DNA of 64,000 nucleotides from NCBI GenBank assembly GCA_012932295.1, contig JAAONU010000001.1, forward strand, positions 48,767,134 to 48,831,133, in the 5' to 3' direction. How positions within the stretch are numbered: position 1 is the first letter of the stretch; each line of letters opens with the position of its first letter. This stretch comes from Cyclina sinensis (taxonomy: Eukaryota; Mollusca; Bivalvia; Venerida; Veneridae). The position numbers and the translations under genes are program-made. Under the pieces are notes generated by a model. The model was not told the origin of the DNA. It did no database searches and saw only the letters and a list, made by a program, of their open reading frames with translations. Below, in pieces: positions 37,132 through 50,662 of this stretch.

Positions 37132-40100
37132 TAAATATCTGATTTAACGGCTTCTAAGGGCTGTTGAATCCCCATTTTCAATCAAAGCGTTGAAATCACT
37201 GATTAACCATCTGTTCGATAGCTTGCGAAAAGTTCTGATGCTTTTCGGGAAGAAAGCTCAGCAAAAATGACTGAACTACACTGAACACAATCAGCTGGAC
37301 ATCAGTTATGTCAAAGGTAGTTTTAATGTCTCTTATTGACTGAAAGCATGTGACTTGTATTACTGCGTTCATGATGTGAGTTTCACAAAAAATCAATTTT
37401 AAAACTCGAAAAAAAAACAGATCTTTGATATCTTTTGTTATTTTTCTTATGGCTGAAACTAGAGATCTTGTATGGATCTGTTTGACATGAAAATTTGCAA
37501 GGACTTGTGTTCTGCAGACCTAATAATTCTTTAAGTCAATTAGGTGACTCATAAGAAACAAAACATCTTAAAATCTGGACGCAGTGAACTAAACTGTAGC
37601 TGAGTAAAAACACGCAAATGTCTTCATTTTTTTGTATAAAGGCATTCAACGTGTGACTAATGTTTGTAATTTCCTAAGCTATGAATTGAAGATGACATAA
37701 AATACATGTACTTTTATGTCTGTCAAAAATAGTATAGAAAATGTGGAAAAAGATACATGTACTTCTTATAAGTACTGATAATTAAGTATGCTCTATTTTA
37801 TGCAACACATTTTTTACGACAAAAGAGATATGTAAAGTATTGAATTTCACTTCAAATATGTTTGATAAAATGTCAATAGTTTTGAAAGAAAAAAAATGAA
37901 AATTAACAAATGAACAAAAAATCTAAAGACAAGTCATATTTTTCTGCCTAAGTACAAAGGCGAAGTACAAGTTCACAATGTAAAAGCAAAATTCTTTCTA
38001 TGCTTTATTTTAAATTCATTAAGGTTTCCTTTCATGACGACAACCTCATACATGATGTTAATAAACAATGCTAATTATAAGTCGTGAATATGTTCAGCAT
38101 TTGACTAGTTTGAATTTTCTACCTAAAAACTGAAGATGTTGTTTCTTTGATACCTAAATTACGTGACCTTGGATTGTCCTGAAACCATATTAGGAACAGA
38201 AAAGTGAACATGTTAATTCTGAAAGCTGTAAAAGAACAACAGAACTCAGTGACAGTGCAAATCTAGCACGCCTGTTGTCTCTATTTGACACCCATTGCAT
38301 ATTGCTTAATATGTATTGCAAATCTACGAATACAGGCTGTACAAAAACTAATAAAAATAAATGAATCAGCGATTTTTGGTAAGAATTATATATTAAATTC
38401 AGAACCAGATTAGTTAAATGGGATAATTTCTAGCTGTTTTTTCTAAATCTAGTTATAACGAGACAGAATCTTGAATTGTTTTGAAAATTATATCTAAATT
38501 TGTCTCCTACTGAATCTGTTTATTTCAAACACGTTGGAGTATCGAAGCATTTGCACAACAGCTATAAGCTCTAATGCTTATAAGAAACTTGCCAATAATT
38601 TCTACAACTTATAATAAAGACTAAATTGACGAATAATCTGACAGAGCCGATGCCACATGCATTAAAACTATTATATCTTAATTTATGCAAATTTTAACGC
38701 ATGATGTGCCCATTAATCGACATTCTAGCCATTGTTGTTCTCTAAAAAATGGTTTCATCGCGTGTTACTTCCCAATACCGATATGTCCACACATTTTTCA
38801 GTTCTCAAACTCTACAAAGTCATTTAAGTATGCTAGCGCTGCCTCCTGTTTTAGCTACTTGTGAGTTGTCTCTTTACAAACTCTCTAACTAATGTTCTCT
38901 TATGCGAGTGAACGATCTGCTTTTGTGGGTTTGTAAGATAATTTATGAAATAATTTAAATTCCTGATTGTGATTTGCTTATCACAATTATCAAGCAAAAA
39001 TTATAACTTTACTGTTTTCTGCCTTTTTTACATATGTACACCTGAAGTTAATTAATCTATTAAATGCCCCATGAACTTTGTAAATATTAAGGCGTGATAT
39101 TTTTGCAAAATTGTTATTTCGAATAATCCTCCTTAAAATACCTGAAACGTTAATAGTGCCAAGGATTGTAACCTTTTGTTTATATTCATTTACAGTTTTA
39201 AAATTCATTAATTTGCTTATTTATGGTGACATCTGTTTGCTCAGCTATACATTATCGATTCTGTGAAAGAACATGTTTTGGGAAGAGAGTTCTTAATTTA
39301 ATAAAACGTTTAAGATTTTCACTGTAATACCAGCATGTATTTCTGATAATTAAACTAAACCATATCAGAACTTTACTTATCTCTGATCGTGATGCTCATA
39401 AGATAACTTAAAGTGGCATAGAAATGTTCAATGTTTTATTTATTTTTTTTTGTAAAATGCGAAGTTACTTTAATAGTCTTTATTACTAGGAAATGCTAAC
39501 ATTTTCAATTAACGTTCATAATAATTTTCACAGTCTTTAACTAACAGGAAGATTTTCAGTCTATTACCTTTTGAAATCAGTTTTATGGAAACGGAACTTA
39601 TTTTTTTATTTCCTGTTTTGAGCAGAATGTATGTAAAACATATATGATTTACGTACTGATACATGTTAGGAAACGCAAAATATGCCCTTACTTAAAGAAA
39701 AGTATATTTGTATAATGAATAATAATAATATTAAAAAATTGTTGGCTCAAGAATGCGCTTCATTTTTATAATATTCTTTATATATTTGGTGTACATCATG
39801 TTGACAAACGCCTAAGGAAGCATGTCACATGAACAGTCATTGTTACAACTCTAAAGCAGTTGACAGCCTATTACCTTATGTTTGAATTGCCTTCATAATT
39901 ACGCAGTTTCTGGATATACAAAATTTACTTACTGTAAGTGCGTAAGGTTCCTAACAGTAAAACAATATTTTAAACAGATTGTGTTTATGATATATCACTT
40001 ACGAAAATTTGTGTTTGGTAGTGGCGAGATTTCAATATATAATTTCAGTTGTGTCTTGATGCGTGCACTGACAAACTTAAATTTAAGCTACCTTAATTTT

Positions 40101-40321
40101 AGTACATAACAATCGCATCAAGCATTTCCATTTTTCGACATTCTTCAAGAAAAATACGGACACTTCGGTCGATATTTATTTTCAGATCGTGGTAAGCTAT
40201 TTATAGCCACCATCGAATATAAATATTTTTTCCAAGCCGCTTTCGTGCAAAAACTATTTATAACACCATTGTTCGAAGTGGCCTGCATTCTATGAGCCTT
40301 AGCACTGATCGAGTTACTTCC

Positions 40322-40371
40322 GTCCCTTCTGTCAGGAAATTATGGAATTTCCTACAAGGCGTAATCGACGC
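40322..40371 (+). repeat. Recurrent conserved block, copy 5
   Basis: GTCCCTTCTGTCAGGAAATT, ATGGAATTTCCTACAAGGCG, TAATCGACG. It is followed at about 40463 by TTTTGATGGAAAACGCATGT. Confidence 0.7.
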
Positions 40372-41261
40372 TTATAATCGTAATGTTCGCTAATTTCATG
40401 ATTCTCCGTATGGCTTGAGGCCATAACATAAAACTGACAACTCTAAAATGGTTTTGATTGGATTTTGATGGAAAACGCATGTACTGAAAAGTGCTTAAAA
40501 GAGAAGTTGATTACAATTTATGTGTAAGAATAATGAGATAGATTATATCTTATTCAGTATTGGCACGAATTGAAATCCGATTCCTTGGCCTCAAGCACTG
40601 CGACATCAGCGCAAGCTCTTGAGACACTAGTTCAAACCTTAGTAAAGTAAAACTTCTTTAAAGAAAAAAAAGATTATATGAAAGTTTGTGTAAATTGTAT
40701 TCCTCGGTGTGAAAAAATAATTAAAAGTTCAAATGATGCTTAAAACCTACTTTGTTCAACTAAGGAAGTGAATATTCTCGAGAAACTTTTATCATTTATA
40801 ATTCTTCCAAGCTTGTTCAAACTATTGAGTCAGTACAGGCCTCACTGCGGATTGTAAAATTTTTTTTATATTTATTATGGGAACAAAATGGTTTACTTTT
40901 ATGACAACACATTTGACAGATTTCTACTTATAAATTCTACTACTAGATTTCTACTCATAAAACTAAAGTCATTTGTTGAATTATCATAGGTATCCTCAAA
41001 AAGTATGTATTTTTGTTCTCTTTCTATGTATAGGTTGAAATAAAATTCATGTCATTTCCTGTTATTGAAGATCGAAGTATACATAGCTTTCCTCTTTTTA
41101 CTTAAGATATTGTTTGGCACATTATAAAATAAACCTTCAACAACTGTCAAAGGTCTTTCAAGAAAATATGTCGAAATAATCCTGCCAAATATGTTTAAAA
41201 TAGCCATCCGCTTCTCGAAATCTCATATTTATACATAAAAGTTAAGTAAAAAGCTTCATTT

Positions 41262-42192
41262 TAGCTCACCTGACCTTCTGCCAGACAAAACTTTCAGTCT
41301 GCTATTTTGTCCGTCGTCTGCCGTTCATGCGTCGTCCACAATTACTTCAAACAACATCTCCTATACCATTGGGCCAATTGCAATAAAACTTTACGGGAAT
41401 GACACTTCAAAATTATATAAAAACTAAAAGGATAAACTTCAGAAATCTTCTTGTCTGACACCACAATTCCTAGCGTTTAGATATTTGTTTTGTAGCATCA
41501 TCTAGCAGACCTCTACCAGAATCATATAAATCAAGGCTCCGGGTCAGAATTGGCCCCATCTAAGGGGTATCTTCATTTTGCTAAGCCTTTTATAGGAAAC
41601 GCTTTAAAAATCTTCTCCTCTTACAATAGGTCAGTTGAAATAACACTCCACAGGAATGGTCCCTGGATGGTCCCTTGTCAAAAATATATAACAAAATGAG
41701 ATTCCTTGCAAGAACTCTGGTTACGATGGCAACTGAAAGGAAAACATCAGTTCTTTTTCTCAGAAACTCCTGACCGGATTTGAAAATAATTAAATTGGCA
41801 CAAATGATAAACTTTTAAAATTCAGTCCCTGAAAAACATGGCCGCCAGGGGGTGGGGCTAAATATGGCTTAAAATAGTTTTTCTATGTAGGAAACTTTAA
41901 AAATCTTCTTCTTAGAAACTGCAAGTCCAATTTCATAATAATTTAGAGAAAATGTATTTTTGAGTGACCCTGTAAATAAATTATAAAATTTAGTGTGAAA
42001 TGTGAAGAAAAGACATGGCCGCCAGTGTCAGGGCTTATTTCCCCTATATGTCTACATAGGAAACTTTAAAAATCGTCTTCTTAGAAACTGAAGGTCCAAT
42101 TTTGAAACAATTTTCTTTAATCTCACACTTCGCCCTACACCTCCCCCCCCCCCTGGCCATATTGTTTGATATCACCTTTTCAGGTGAGCGAA
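41262..42192 (+). mobile_element. AGCTCACCTGA-family repeat, copy 2
   Basis: It starts TAGCTCACCTGACC and ends TTTTCAGGTGAGCG, giving inverted ends of about 10 bp. After the left end comes TTTTGTCCGTCGTCTGCC. The interior has a period of about 177 bp: CATGGCCGCCAG occurs at 41837 and 42014, each followed by a block with GGAAACTTTAAAAATC. Unit D has no insertion at the matching place (near 36310), so it landed after D and E separated. A run of C lies near 42143-42154. Confidence 0.75.
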
Positions 42193-42640
42193 CAACGACC
42201 ATTTGGTCCTATTTTTTATATCATTTTTAATGTTTGTTTCTTTTTGACAAAAAAAACGAGTTATTAACATTATATACCAACAGCAAAAAATCTTCTCTTC
42301 TTGCGGAAAAGGGTGGGACTTAATGTTATCGGCAAATTTCTGTTACGGGAGTTTAACCGGATACTTTTAATTCATTTTATATAAACTCGTGTTGTTTTAT
42401 TTCCAGTCATTATAACACGAACTGTTTAATTTCTCTTGGTTCTCCATTCCCTCATCAATGGCAAAGTGTTAACAAAATTTCATTTAAATCAATAAATTTA
42501 TTTTAAAGAATATACAAACTCCAACTAATGTAACTAACTCATGTAACAAATAATCCTAATATTTCGAATGAATTCATGCAAATAAAGTTTATAAGATCAT
42601 TATTCAAATACTTTAAGCTTAAGCAGAGATCAATATTGTT

Positions 42641-42688
42641 ATCCCTTCTGTCAGGAAGTACTGGAATTTCCACAGGGCTTAATCGCAA
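42641..42688 (+). repeat. Recurrent conserved block, copy 6
   Basis: ATCCCTTCTGTCAGGAAGTA, CTGGAATTTCCACAGGGCTT, AATCGC. Closest to copy 4, as expected from the D/E pairing. Confidence 0.7.
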
Positions 42689-42867
42689 ATCACGATCACA
42701 AGGCAGGCTAACTAACTAAGTGACTGTAATGCTTATCGAAGGAATACAATGAAATGATACTTTACAAATGGCTAGAGATGTAAGACCGATTGGAAACTTG
42801 TTTGTTGAAATGTGATATGATGCTTACAGGGAGAACTGAAACCGTACATGAATTAGATTGTGTTATA

Positions 42868-42949
42868 TACTGGTGCAATTTTAAAATGAAGATCGTACTG
42901 AATACTGGTGCGAGTTTAAAATAATGTTCGTACTGGCGCGAATTTCATT
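42868..42949 (+). repeat. Short version of the 35-bp tandem repeat
   Basis: Copies begin at 42868, 42903 and 42931 with TACTGGTGCAATTTTAAAAT and variants; the later copies are truncated. Confidence 0.7.
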
Positions 42950-43369
42950 AAGCTGAGTAAAAACATGCAAATATGGTTACTGTTTTGCATAACAGCATTT
43001 AACATGCAACTGAAGTTTTAAAAAATGTGAAAAACGCATATCAGGATAAACCCAAGATAAAAAATAGCCTTCCTACACAGTCAAAAAGTAGAGGAAAAGA
43101 TGGTATAAATCTATTTGTAGATCAATTAAAAAAATACACCATAATAATTTTTAAAAAAATTGATTTATTCAAGCCACGGTAATTTCTTTAGGGACGTCGT
43201 AAATACATGTAGTTTTATGTCTTTGTCTAAAATAGTATAGAAAGGCGGAAACAGATACTTATAATAATTACTGATTTTTAAGTAAGCTCTGTTTTTTTGC
43301 GAGCCACTTTTACAACAGAAGAGATATTAATAGAGTTTAATTTGAAGTCAGTTCCATTTTGCTATATGT

Positions 43370-46280
43370 TGTGAGTGTATTAGATTCTCTGTAAGAAACA
43401 TTTGTCTCCTTTTCTGGACAGATGAAATCTGCTTTTATCATATTAAGCACAATCAGGTGTGACAGCATTTCAGGTCTCCTTGCAGTATTCCTGCTGTAAG
43501 AATTACTGATTAATCATAGACTAATGGTAAACTAAAATAGCTAAAATCAATGATCAAGTGCAACTAACAGGTCAGAATTCGGAGTAAGACATGTACAAGC
43601 GTACTTAGCCTAATAAATTTGGCGTTGACGGTTTGACCCATTTTATAGACATTATTTTTATTATTGTCAAACCGTAACGCCTAATTTTAACTGTCATTTT
43701 TATGCACGGAAAATTTAGCGGCAACACTGCCGATGGTTTTGATCGATTTTTTTCTGTTAAAATATAAATTAATCTTCGATTTCTACCTAACATCGAAAGA
43801 ACATATATTTAATTACTATTCTAGTAAAAAAAACTTCATTAGATCCTGTCGCCCTAAAGTGCATTTGCGATTTGTTTCTCATTTGCACACAAAAACTTTT
43901 TCCGCAGCGAAATGTCGCATGACGTCACCGTAAATAATCATACTGTGAAAACTGCTAGGAAAATCACTGTGTCTTGCTGGTTTTGATGGAGTTCACTACG
44001 AAATGGAATTTCTTTTTTCTAATAATTTTTATATAGTTTGGTTTGTTAATATTTGTGTATTATTTATTGCTTACTTTAATGAGTTCACGGTTTTCGATGT
44101 ATTTAATTTAGAGTTAATTAAAAATGATCGACAAAACGGCATATATCCGGATACCCGTATTACAATGTGGCTAATGTTTACCCATGCACCGCCTACCTCA
44201 TTCATTGGCTGACTGTATAGGCGATTAGCGTCGCGATTGAAATTTAAGTCAAATTTGATATCGTAGGTTATTCAGTGAAAAGTGAAATTTTGAGAACTTG
44301 TATAAAAATTGTTTCTCTAAAAGTTATTGTTGATCATTTCTCCCAAAGTATGCTAGTTATTGCTCCAAACAACTTCTTACTGGGCATTTTCCGTGCACAA
44401 AAATGTAACTGGTGGTTGGACTTGGTAAAAAGACATCGCCTATCAAAAGTTTCCTCGATGTCTCTTCAACAAGTCTGATTAGTTGGACTAAAGCGTACCT
44501 AGCTTAATTCCAACTTGCGCCGATTATCAAATACCTGTACATACTCCCAACGGTTGATTTCATAGTGTTCAACGTTACGCTCTGGTACAAAATATGTCCA
44601 ATCTAAATTTGAAACTTAATTTAACTCAACCTGTACCCCAAATCAAGGAGGAACTTTCAAGGCAAAGTTGCAATATTTAATTTAATAATAATGTTTCAAA
44701 TTAAGTGTTGTTTAGTATATTTGGACATGATAATTACCTGTCTAATATTGTATTTTGCTATTGATTTGATACACTAGTACATTAAATGGCAAATGAAGTA
44801 CAACCGTATCATAAGAAAAAAAGGTTGTGCAAAACAAAAGAAACAAAATGTAAATTTATCATGGTTGTGTCTTGATTATTTTTGTTTCTTTCCTTAAAAG
44901 TCTTAATTAGTCAAAGAAAACGCATTCCAACACTGAAAAATGAAAAGAAATTACAGTGATAATAAAATATCGAAGATACTTTAAAGCAGCTTGTTCACAG
45001 TTAAACGGTAGAAATAAAAATAAGTTTTTTCTACTCTCCTTCGTTACTGTTGGTGAAGTCTTTGTTTTCTGGCAAAAAAAACCTCGGCTCGCGTAGGTCA
45101 CATTGCACGGGAAAAGACATTTTTTTCGTAAACGCCCACTTCCGGAATTCCGGTTAAATATAGAATACGGTATCCCCAAAGCAGATGCTTGCTGTACCAT
45201 GTGGCACGTTCCGCAATATTGCGTCTTCACCAGTCTTAGCACAGGCATTCGTTTCAAGGACAAATGTCTCGAATCACTAATGACCAACACAAAGTACGAA
45301 AGTTCACAAGAATGAATCTTAATGTCACTTAACTTCTACAAATTTTCTCTTATTCAAGCTGACATATGCAATGTAATTCTTATTGTCTGTGATAGATATT
45401 TTTTCTAATTATAGCAATCAACAACTCCATTCAAACTGAAAACATTTGTCCATCGTAACGCTATAGCCTATGATGAAGAAACTACCAATTGTTTTCAATC
45501 GCGAAATATTTCATAGGGTGACAATACGTAGACAGGTATTGATAGACATAATACACACAGATAGTTAAAATCAAATTCTTAGTCAATGACAATCTGTGAA
45601 CGAAAAAAGAAAAGCACAAAACATCAGTTCAAACTAACATAAAAAAACACTTAAGATGTGATAAGCAACCTTTTTACGGACGGATGACATGCAAGAAAAA
45701 CTTGTTAAATAAATAACTTTATTCAATATAAAGATTTTGACAAATTTAGATCGGACTTAAAAATCACTAAATGATTAAACCAAAGCTTTAGAATATATAA
45801 AATACGTGAAAGGAAAACCTACCTCATGTATTTACAAGAGTGAACGGAGATAATTATCGGGAACATTAGTTCTGGAAGTTCGTGCCTTTGTTTGGAACTT
45901 TAGGATTGACTTTTTAAGTGTTAACAACTTCCCTTCCTCTTGATGAGTAAGACGCTTTTCACACGCATGTAAACGTTTGCAGGATAAATCACACATCTGG
46001 GCGCTACCTCACGTTCCAAAATCAGGGCAGTAATCAGTAAATTAGAAGTAGGCTAGGATTGGATGTCTACAAAAACAGCATTGATGTTAACATCAAAGTG
46101 CGTCAAGTTAACACTATTGGTAGAAAGAGAAAAAATTTTGGCTTAGAAAAGCTATATACAGCATGATCATGAGTTTCGAAAGAAATAATGCATATGAACA
46201 AATCTGCACACACCAAGACCAGCTTTCATAGCCATATAGACATACCGACGCCTACAAAGATGTCACAGATGTACGCCTGT
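43370..46280. other. Unit E-specific block of unknown origin
   Basis: Unit D moves directly from sequence matching about 43340 to sequence matching about 46300, so this block was gained in E or lost in D. 43598-44508 is bounded by 17-bp near-identical direct repeats. 45050-45315 is less AT-rich and has open frames on both strands (minus 44907-45290; plus up to a stop at 45315 with several cysteines). I recognise neither protein, and the plus frame has no ATG start. A decayed gene fragment or a single exon is possible but unsupported. TGACGTCA at about 43920 is a perfect CRE-type word. Confidence 0.5.
43598..44508. mobile_element. Candidate insertion bounded by 17-bp direct repeats
   Basis: AGCGTACTTAGCCTAAT (43598-43614) recurs as AGCGTACCTAGCTTAAT (44492-44508). 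A 17-bp duplication of this type could be a retroposon target-site duplication around an 877-bp insertion. Just inside the left repeat is a stem-loop at 43621-43681 (GGCGTTGACGGTTTGAC with GTCAAACCGTAACGCC, one bulge). There is no coding content or poly-A tail to confirm the class. Confidence 0.4.
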
Positions 46281-47231
46281 TTGAGAAAAAAGCTACAGAC
46301 AAGTAAAATTTTTTTTGTCAAAGTTCAAAGGCAAAGTACAAGTTCATAATCTTTCTTTCCTTAAGCTTAAATTTAGGAAAATAAGTTTTCTTTTAACACA
46401 GTTTACAGAATGGAGATAACCTTTTTTACAATATTTAAATAAACAATGCTAATCATAAGTCGAAAAAATGTTCCGCAGTTGACCAGTTTAAATATTTCTA
46501 TACCTATATTCATATTTGAAAACATGCACATGTAAAAAGCTCGTAACTGAATTACTTGTCGTTGGATTATACTGTAACCACATTTGAAACAGAAAAGTGA
46601 TCATTTTACATCTGACAGATCTAAAAGAACAACAGAACTCAGTAATCTCCTGTACCGTTGGTCTCCTTTTGACCCAAAATGTATACACAAATAGCAAGTG
46701 GTATTCACACTGAGATTAGTGTTTGATGATTGCTCCTGGCCCTGTCCACTCATACATCAATATCTGGAATACGGTATGCATGAAAATGAAGCACATTCTT
46801 ACTTAATTTACCTGGTTGAAATCGAAATAATTAAAGACATTTGAAATAATCAAATATTTTTCAAACCCAGTTAAGATAAACTCTGCAATAATATCAGAAT
46901 AATATCAGAATAATCCTGTTGAATATATCACTAAATTGTTTACACTGTAGAAAATTGCCTTTTAAAGTACATTCTGTACTATGGGCTTTGAGAGATAAGC
47001 AATTGCTTTTTTTCAAAAATAATGTAATGAAACTGAATTGAAATGTGAAAGTAGAAATAATCATTTTCTTTGTATATACAATTTTGTACATCACAAGACT
47101 TCTCAATTCTCACTGATGTCCCTTTTCAGACCCAAAAACAATTTCAACTAATTCACAATTAATTGAAACTTTCCCTTCTTGATGCCGCGCTTATGTGCGG
47201 TACCAATCATACTATTAACAAATATATTTTC

Positions 47232-47317
47232 GAATTCTCCGCTGTATTATTGAATTCGCCGCAATATTATTGAATTTGCCACAGTATTTTTGAATTCGCC
47301 ACAGTATCATTGAATTC
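47232..47317 (+). repeat. 20-bp tandem repeat, 4.3 copies
   Basis: GAATTCGCCGCAATATTATT and variants begin at 47232, 47252, 47272 and 47292, with a final GAATTC at 47312. Each unit starts with an EcoRI-like word. Confidence 0.9.
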
Positions 47318-48916
47318 AGAAAGCAGCTGAGGAAGTAACAATAATTCAAGAATTCTTGTTTTTAAAGTTAATAGTTAACATTCAATGAAACTAAATGTTT
47401 CTTAGTTTTAACGAAGAACGAAATTGCAGCCGCTAGATGACATTGTCTAAGCAAAGACAGCTAAACTTCAACAAGGGATAAATAAGTTAAGACTCTTAGG
47501 GGAGTTTTACAGATCATTTAGTTTGAACTATACAGTATGACAAGTCGAAATATTGGCTGATGTTGGTAACATAAGAAACATTCTGATGTTTGTTTGATCT
47601 ATCTGGCGGCTACCCTATGATCTCCATGTATCGCCTTACTTACTAACGCATGACTAATAATGAGCGCTTTCTAGACAAAAGAATAAAGGTATCAAGTATA
47701 ATAGTGACGTAGTTACATTTTGTGTGATTTGAAATAATACAGAGCAGTCCTTAGCTTGGCAAGGTGCACTGTAAGCAAAAAAAATAAAAAGTCCCTTAAG
47801 TGAAAGTGGTAGTTATAAAATTATTTAAAGGCTTTGCCAAACCAATAAGTTATACTAGTATAATACATTTTCATACACTGTGCCACAGACTTTTAAAAAC
47901 ACATACACTAATAAATGTACATTTGGGTATAGCAAATATATGAATACATACTAAACAGAAAAAAGTTTTCGTTAAAATAATTAAACCTGCGACTTCTTGT
48001 GTGTTTTAAATTTGACCTAGTTTAACAAAATAGTATAATTCCTAGCTGCTTTTCTCTATATCTTGTCATAACGAGACAAAATTGTTTCAATATTGTCCTG
48101 AAAATTATATTTAAATTTTTGTCGTGCTGACTGTGTTTCAATATTAAGAACAGCCTTTGCACAACAGCTAATTAGCTCCGGTACTCAAGAGAAATTTGCA
48201 AATAATTTACACAACTCATATTAAAGACTTAATTGACGAATAATTTGACAGGGCTTGTGTCACATGCACAAAAACCGTTATATCGTAATTTATGCAAATT
48301 CTAACGCATGATGTGACAGATGAATCGACATTCTAGCTATTTTTTCTAAAAAAATCTTTTTATTGCGTGTCACTTTCCAGTTCCAAAATGTCCGCACATT
48401 TTTTTCGGTTCTTAAGCTGAACAAAGTCATTTATATGATTTAAATATGCTTGTTTTGTTTTTAGCTTTTTTTACAAACTCTCAATCTAATACTCTTGTAT
48501 ACCAGAGAAGGAGCTGCTTTTGCGGGTTTGTAAGATTACTGAATTCTCTTTTGTGTCGTGCTTATCATAGTTATCATGTTTAATGCTTTCTTTCCCTTTT
48601 GTATACATACACTGGACGTAAACGAAACTTTAAAAATGTCCCATGGGCTGTGAAATAATAAGGCGTGATATTTTTGGAAAAAATGTTATTTAGGAAAATA
48701 CTCTTAAGAAGTAACCAGAAACGTTAACTAACAAGATAGTAATCTTTTGCTTTTAATCAAGCTAAACAGTTAAACAAATTAAAGTTGTAAATTCATAGGA
48801 GATAAACTCCTATTTTCCTGCATTAGAAACAATACTGATTTCTCTATATGAGTACATGTACACAGATATTAGCAATCTGACGGTGCGGAAATCACAGGCT
48901 AAGAATTCGTCCGTAT

Positions 48917-48965
48917 TCTCTCTCTCTCTCTCTCTCTCTCTACGTGTGTGTGTGTGTGTGTGTGT
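48917..48965 (+). repeat. Compound CT/GT microsatellite
   Basis: A (CT)n run passes directly through TACG into a (GT)n run. The match in unit D lacks it. Confidence 0.95.
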
Positions 48966-50612
48966 TCATTATACGTTATTCAAAAATATCTTTGCCTTTA
49001 TAATCATTATTTCTAAGTTTCCAAGTTTATCTCATAATTTCTCAATATTTACAAAGAACATAGACATGACATGTACATCCACATAATGATAAACATTTAC
49101 ACACGATTACAGAGAGCAACATTCATTTCAAGTAAAGTTAATTTATATTGAGAACACGTCTTTTAGTTAAAATCTTCTGTAAAACTTACAGCCTTCATTA
49201 ACGTGCTTTAATTTGGTGACTTTTGTGACGTTTGTTTGCTCAGCTATACATTATTGAATCTTTCCGAACATAATTCTGGAAAAAAGTTCTTAATTGAAAT
49301 AATCGGTTAAGATTTTCGCTGTAATACCAGCATGTATTTTTGATAATTAAACTAATTTTGTGAGCTTTAAGCATATCAGAACTGGTAAGAGGTGTTCATA
49401 AGATTAAGTTGCCAAAGAATTTGCAATGTTTTTTTTTTCTAGAGTAAAGTGCACAGTTACTTTTATTGTCTGATATTTGGACAAATGCTGTGAATTTTAA
49501 TTAACCTACACAAATAATTTCCACAGTCTTTTACTAACATAAAGTTGATCCATTTATTGCGTTCGTTCTGAAAACAGTTTTATGCAAACATGTATGAATA
49601 ACATACAGATACATGGTATGGTTTTCCAGTTAATTTACTGCTCCTGAAATATACCGTTACTGCTGCCTGAAGTCGTGGTTGTACAATCAAAACTACTGAA
49701 GTATTTAATATTTGATGAATCTAAATTAATTATTAAAGCCTTTCATGCGTTGCTAAGTCTATAAATTTATCAATCTTGATATATGGAAATGCACTCTAAA
49801 AATAACTCTTTAGGTTTGCGCAGTTACAGTCTCTTACCATAAGTGCATTTCTATCATACAAAATTTACAGGTCGCTGTTATAAAGCTAAAGTACAAAACA
49901 AGTCAAAACAAGGCTATCTGGGTTAAAATTAAAAATTTTTATTATAACATTGCAGTTCTTTTTGTCGTTTAAATATTCAAAATGTAATCAGAATTTAAGG
50001 GTTAGAAAAATAATTAGATGGTTGCACGCACAGATAAGAAATTGGTATGTATAATGTAGGCAAACGCCTAAGGAGGCATGCCCACTTTACAGCAATTGTT
50101 ACAACTCTAAAGCAGATCAAATCCTATTGAAACGTGTGTTAGAATTACCTTTCAAGGATCTGCAAAATATACTTACTGTATGTAAGATTCCTAATCGTCA
50201 AACATTACTTTCAACAGTATGGGTTTATTATATCTTTTACACTGTCTGTAAAGCTCGTTTATATCAGGAACCTTCCTGCATGTCTGTAGTACTGCTGTAT
50301 ATGTCAAACATAAAAAAGGTTCTCTGTCTCAGATATGTTTCACAAAAGATTTAAACTTGAAAAGAAATTCCTGCACGTACGTGTTACGACTAACAATTTC
50401 CGTCGGAAGATTTGTCTGAGAGTTATTTAGTAGTTTTCATTCAATGCCATCGTAAGCTATCTAAAACATTTTACCTATAGTCCCACCGTCGAAAATGACT
50501 GTTTTTTCAAAGCCTCATTATTTCGAATTTATTCATTCAGGCAAGAACTTTTATAATACCATTATTCAAATGCCCTGCATTCGACAAACCTTAACATTTA
50601 TCAAATTACTTT

Positions 50613-50662
50613 CGTCCCTTCTGTCAGGAAGTTATGGAATTTGCTACAAGGCATAGTCGATG
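50613..50662 (+). repeat. Recurrent conserved block, copy 7
   Basis: CGTCCCTTCTGTCAGGAAGT, TATGGAATTTGCTACAAGGC, ATAGTCGATG. It pairs with copy 5 in unit D; both are followed by GACAACTCTAAAATGG about 110 bases later. Confidence 0.7.

Larger units (their letters stand above)
36155..41114. repeat. Segmental duplication, unit D (about 5 kb)
   Basis: Collinear with unit E. Matching landmarks: CCTGCCAAATATGTTTAAA (36230/41184), TCTTCTCTTCTTGCGGAAAA (36402/42291), AGCTGAGTAAAAACA (about 37600/42953), AACAATGCTAATTATAAGTCG against AACAATGCTAATCATAAGTCG (about 38065/46443), AACAACAGAACTCAGT (38235/46627), TTAAGGCGTGATATTTTTG (about 39088/48659), ACTCTAAAGCAG (39849/50104) and GACAACTCTAAAATGG (40436/50728). 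It is shorter than E because E has several insertions. It contains two recurrent blocks (36756 and 40322). No gene recognised. Confidence 0.8.

Noticed and set aside
44907..45290. 127-residue minus-strand frame in the E-specific block
   Set aside because: Unrecognised, overlaps another open frame on the opposite strand and has no supporting splice or promoter evidence; kept only as a point to check.
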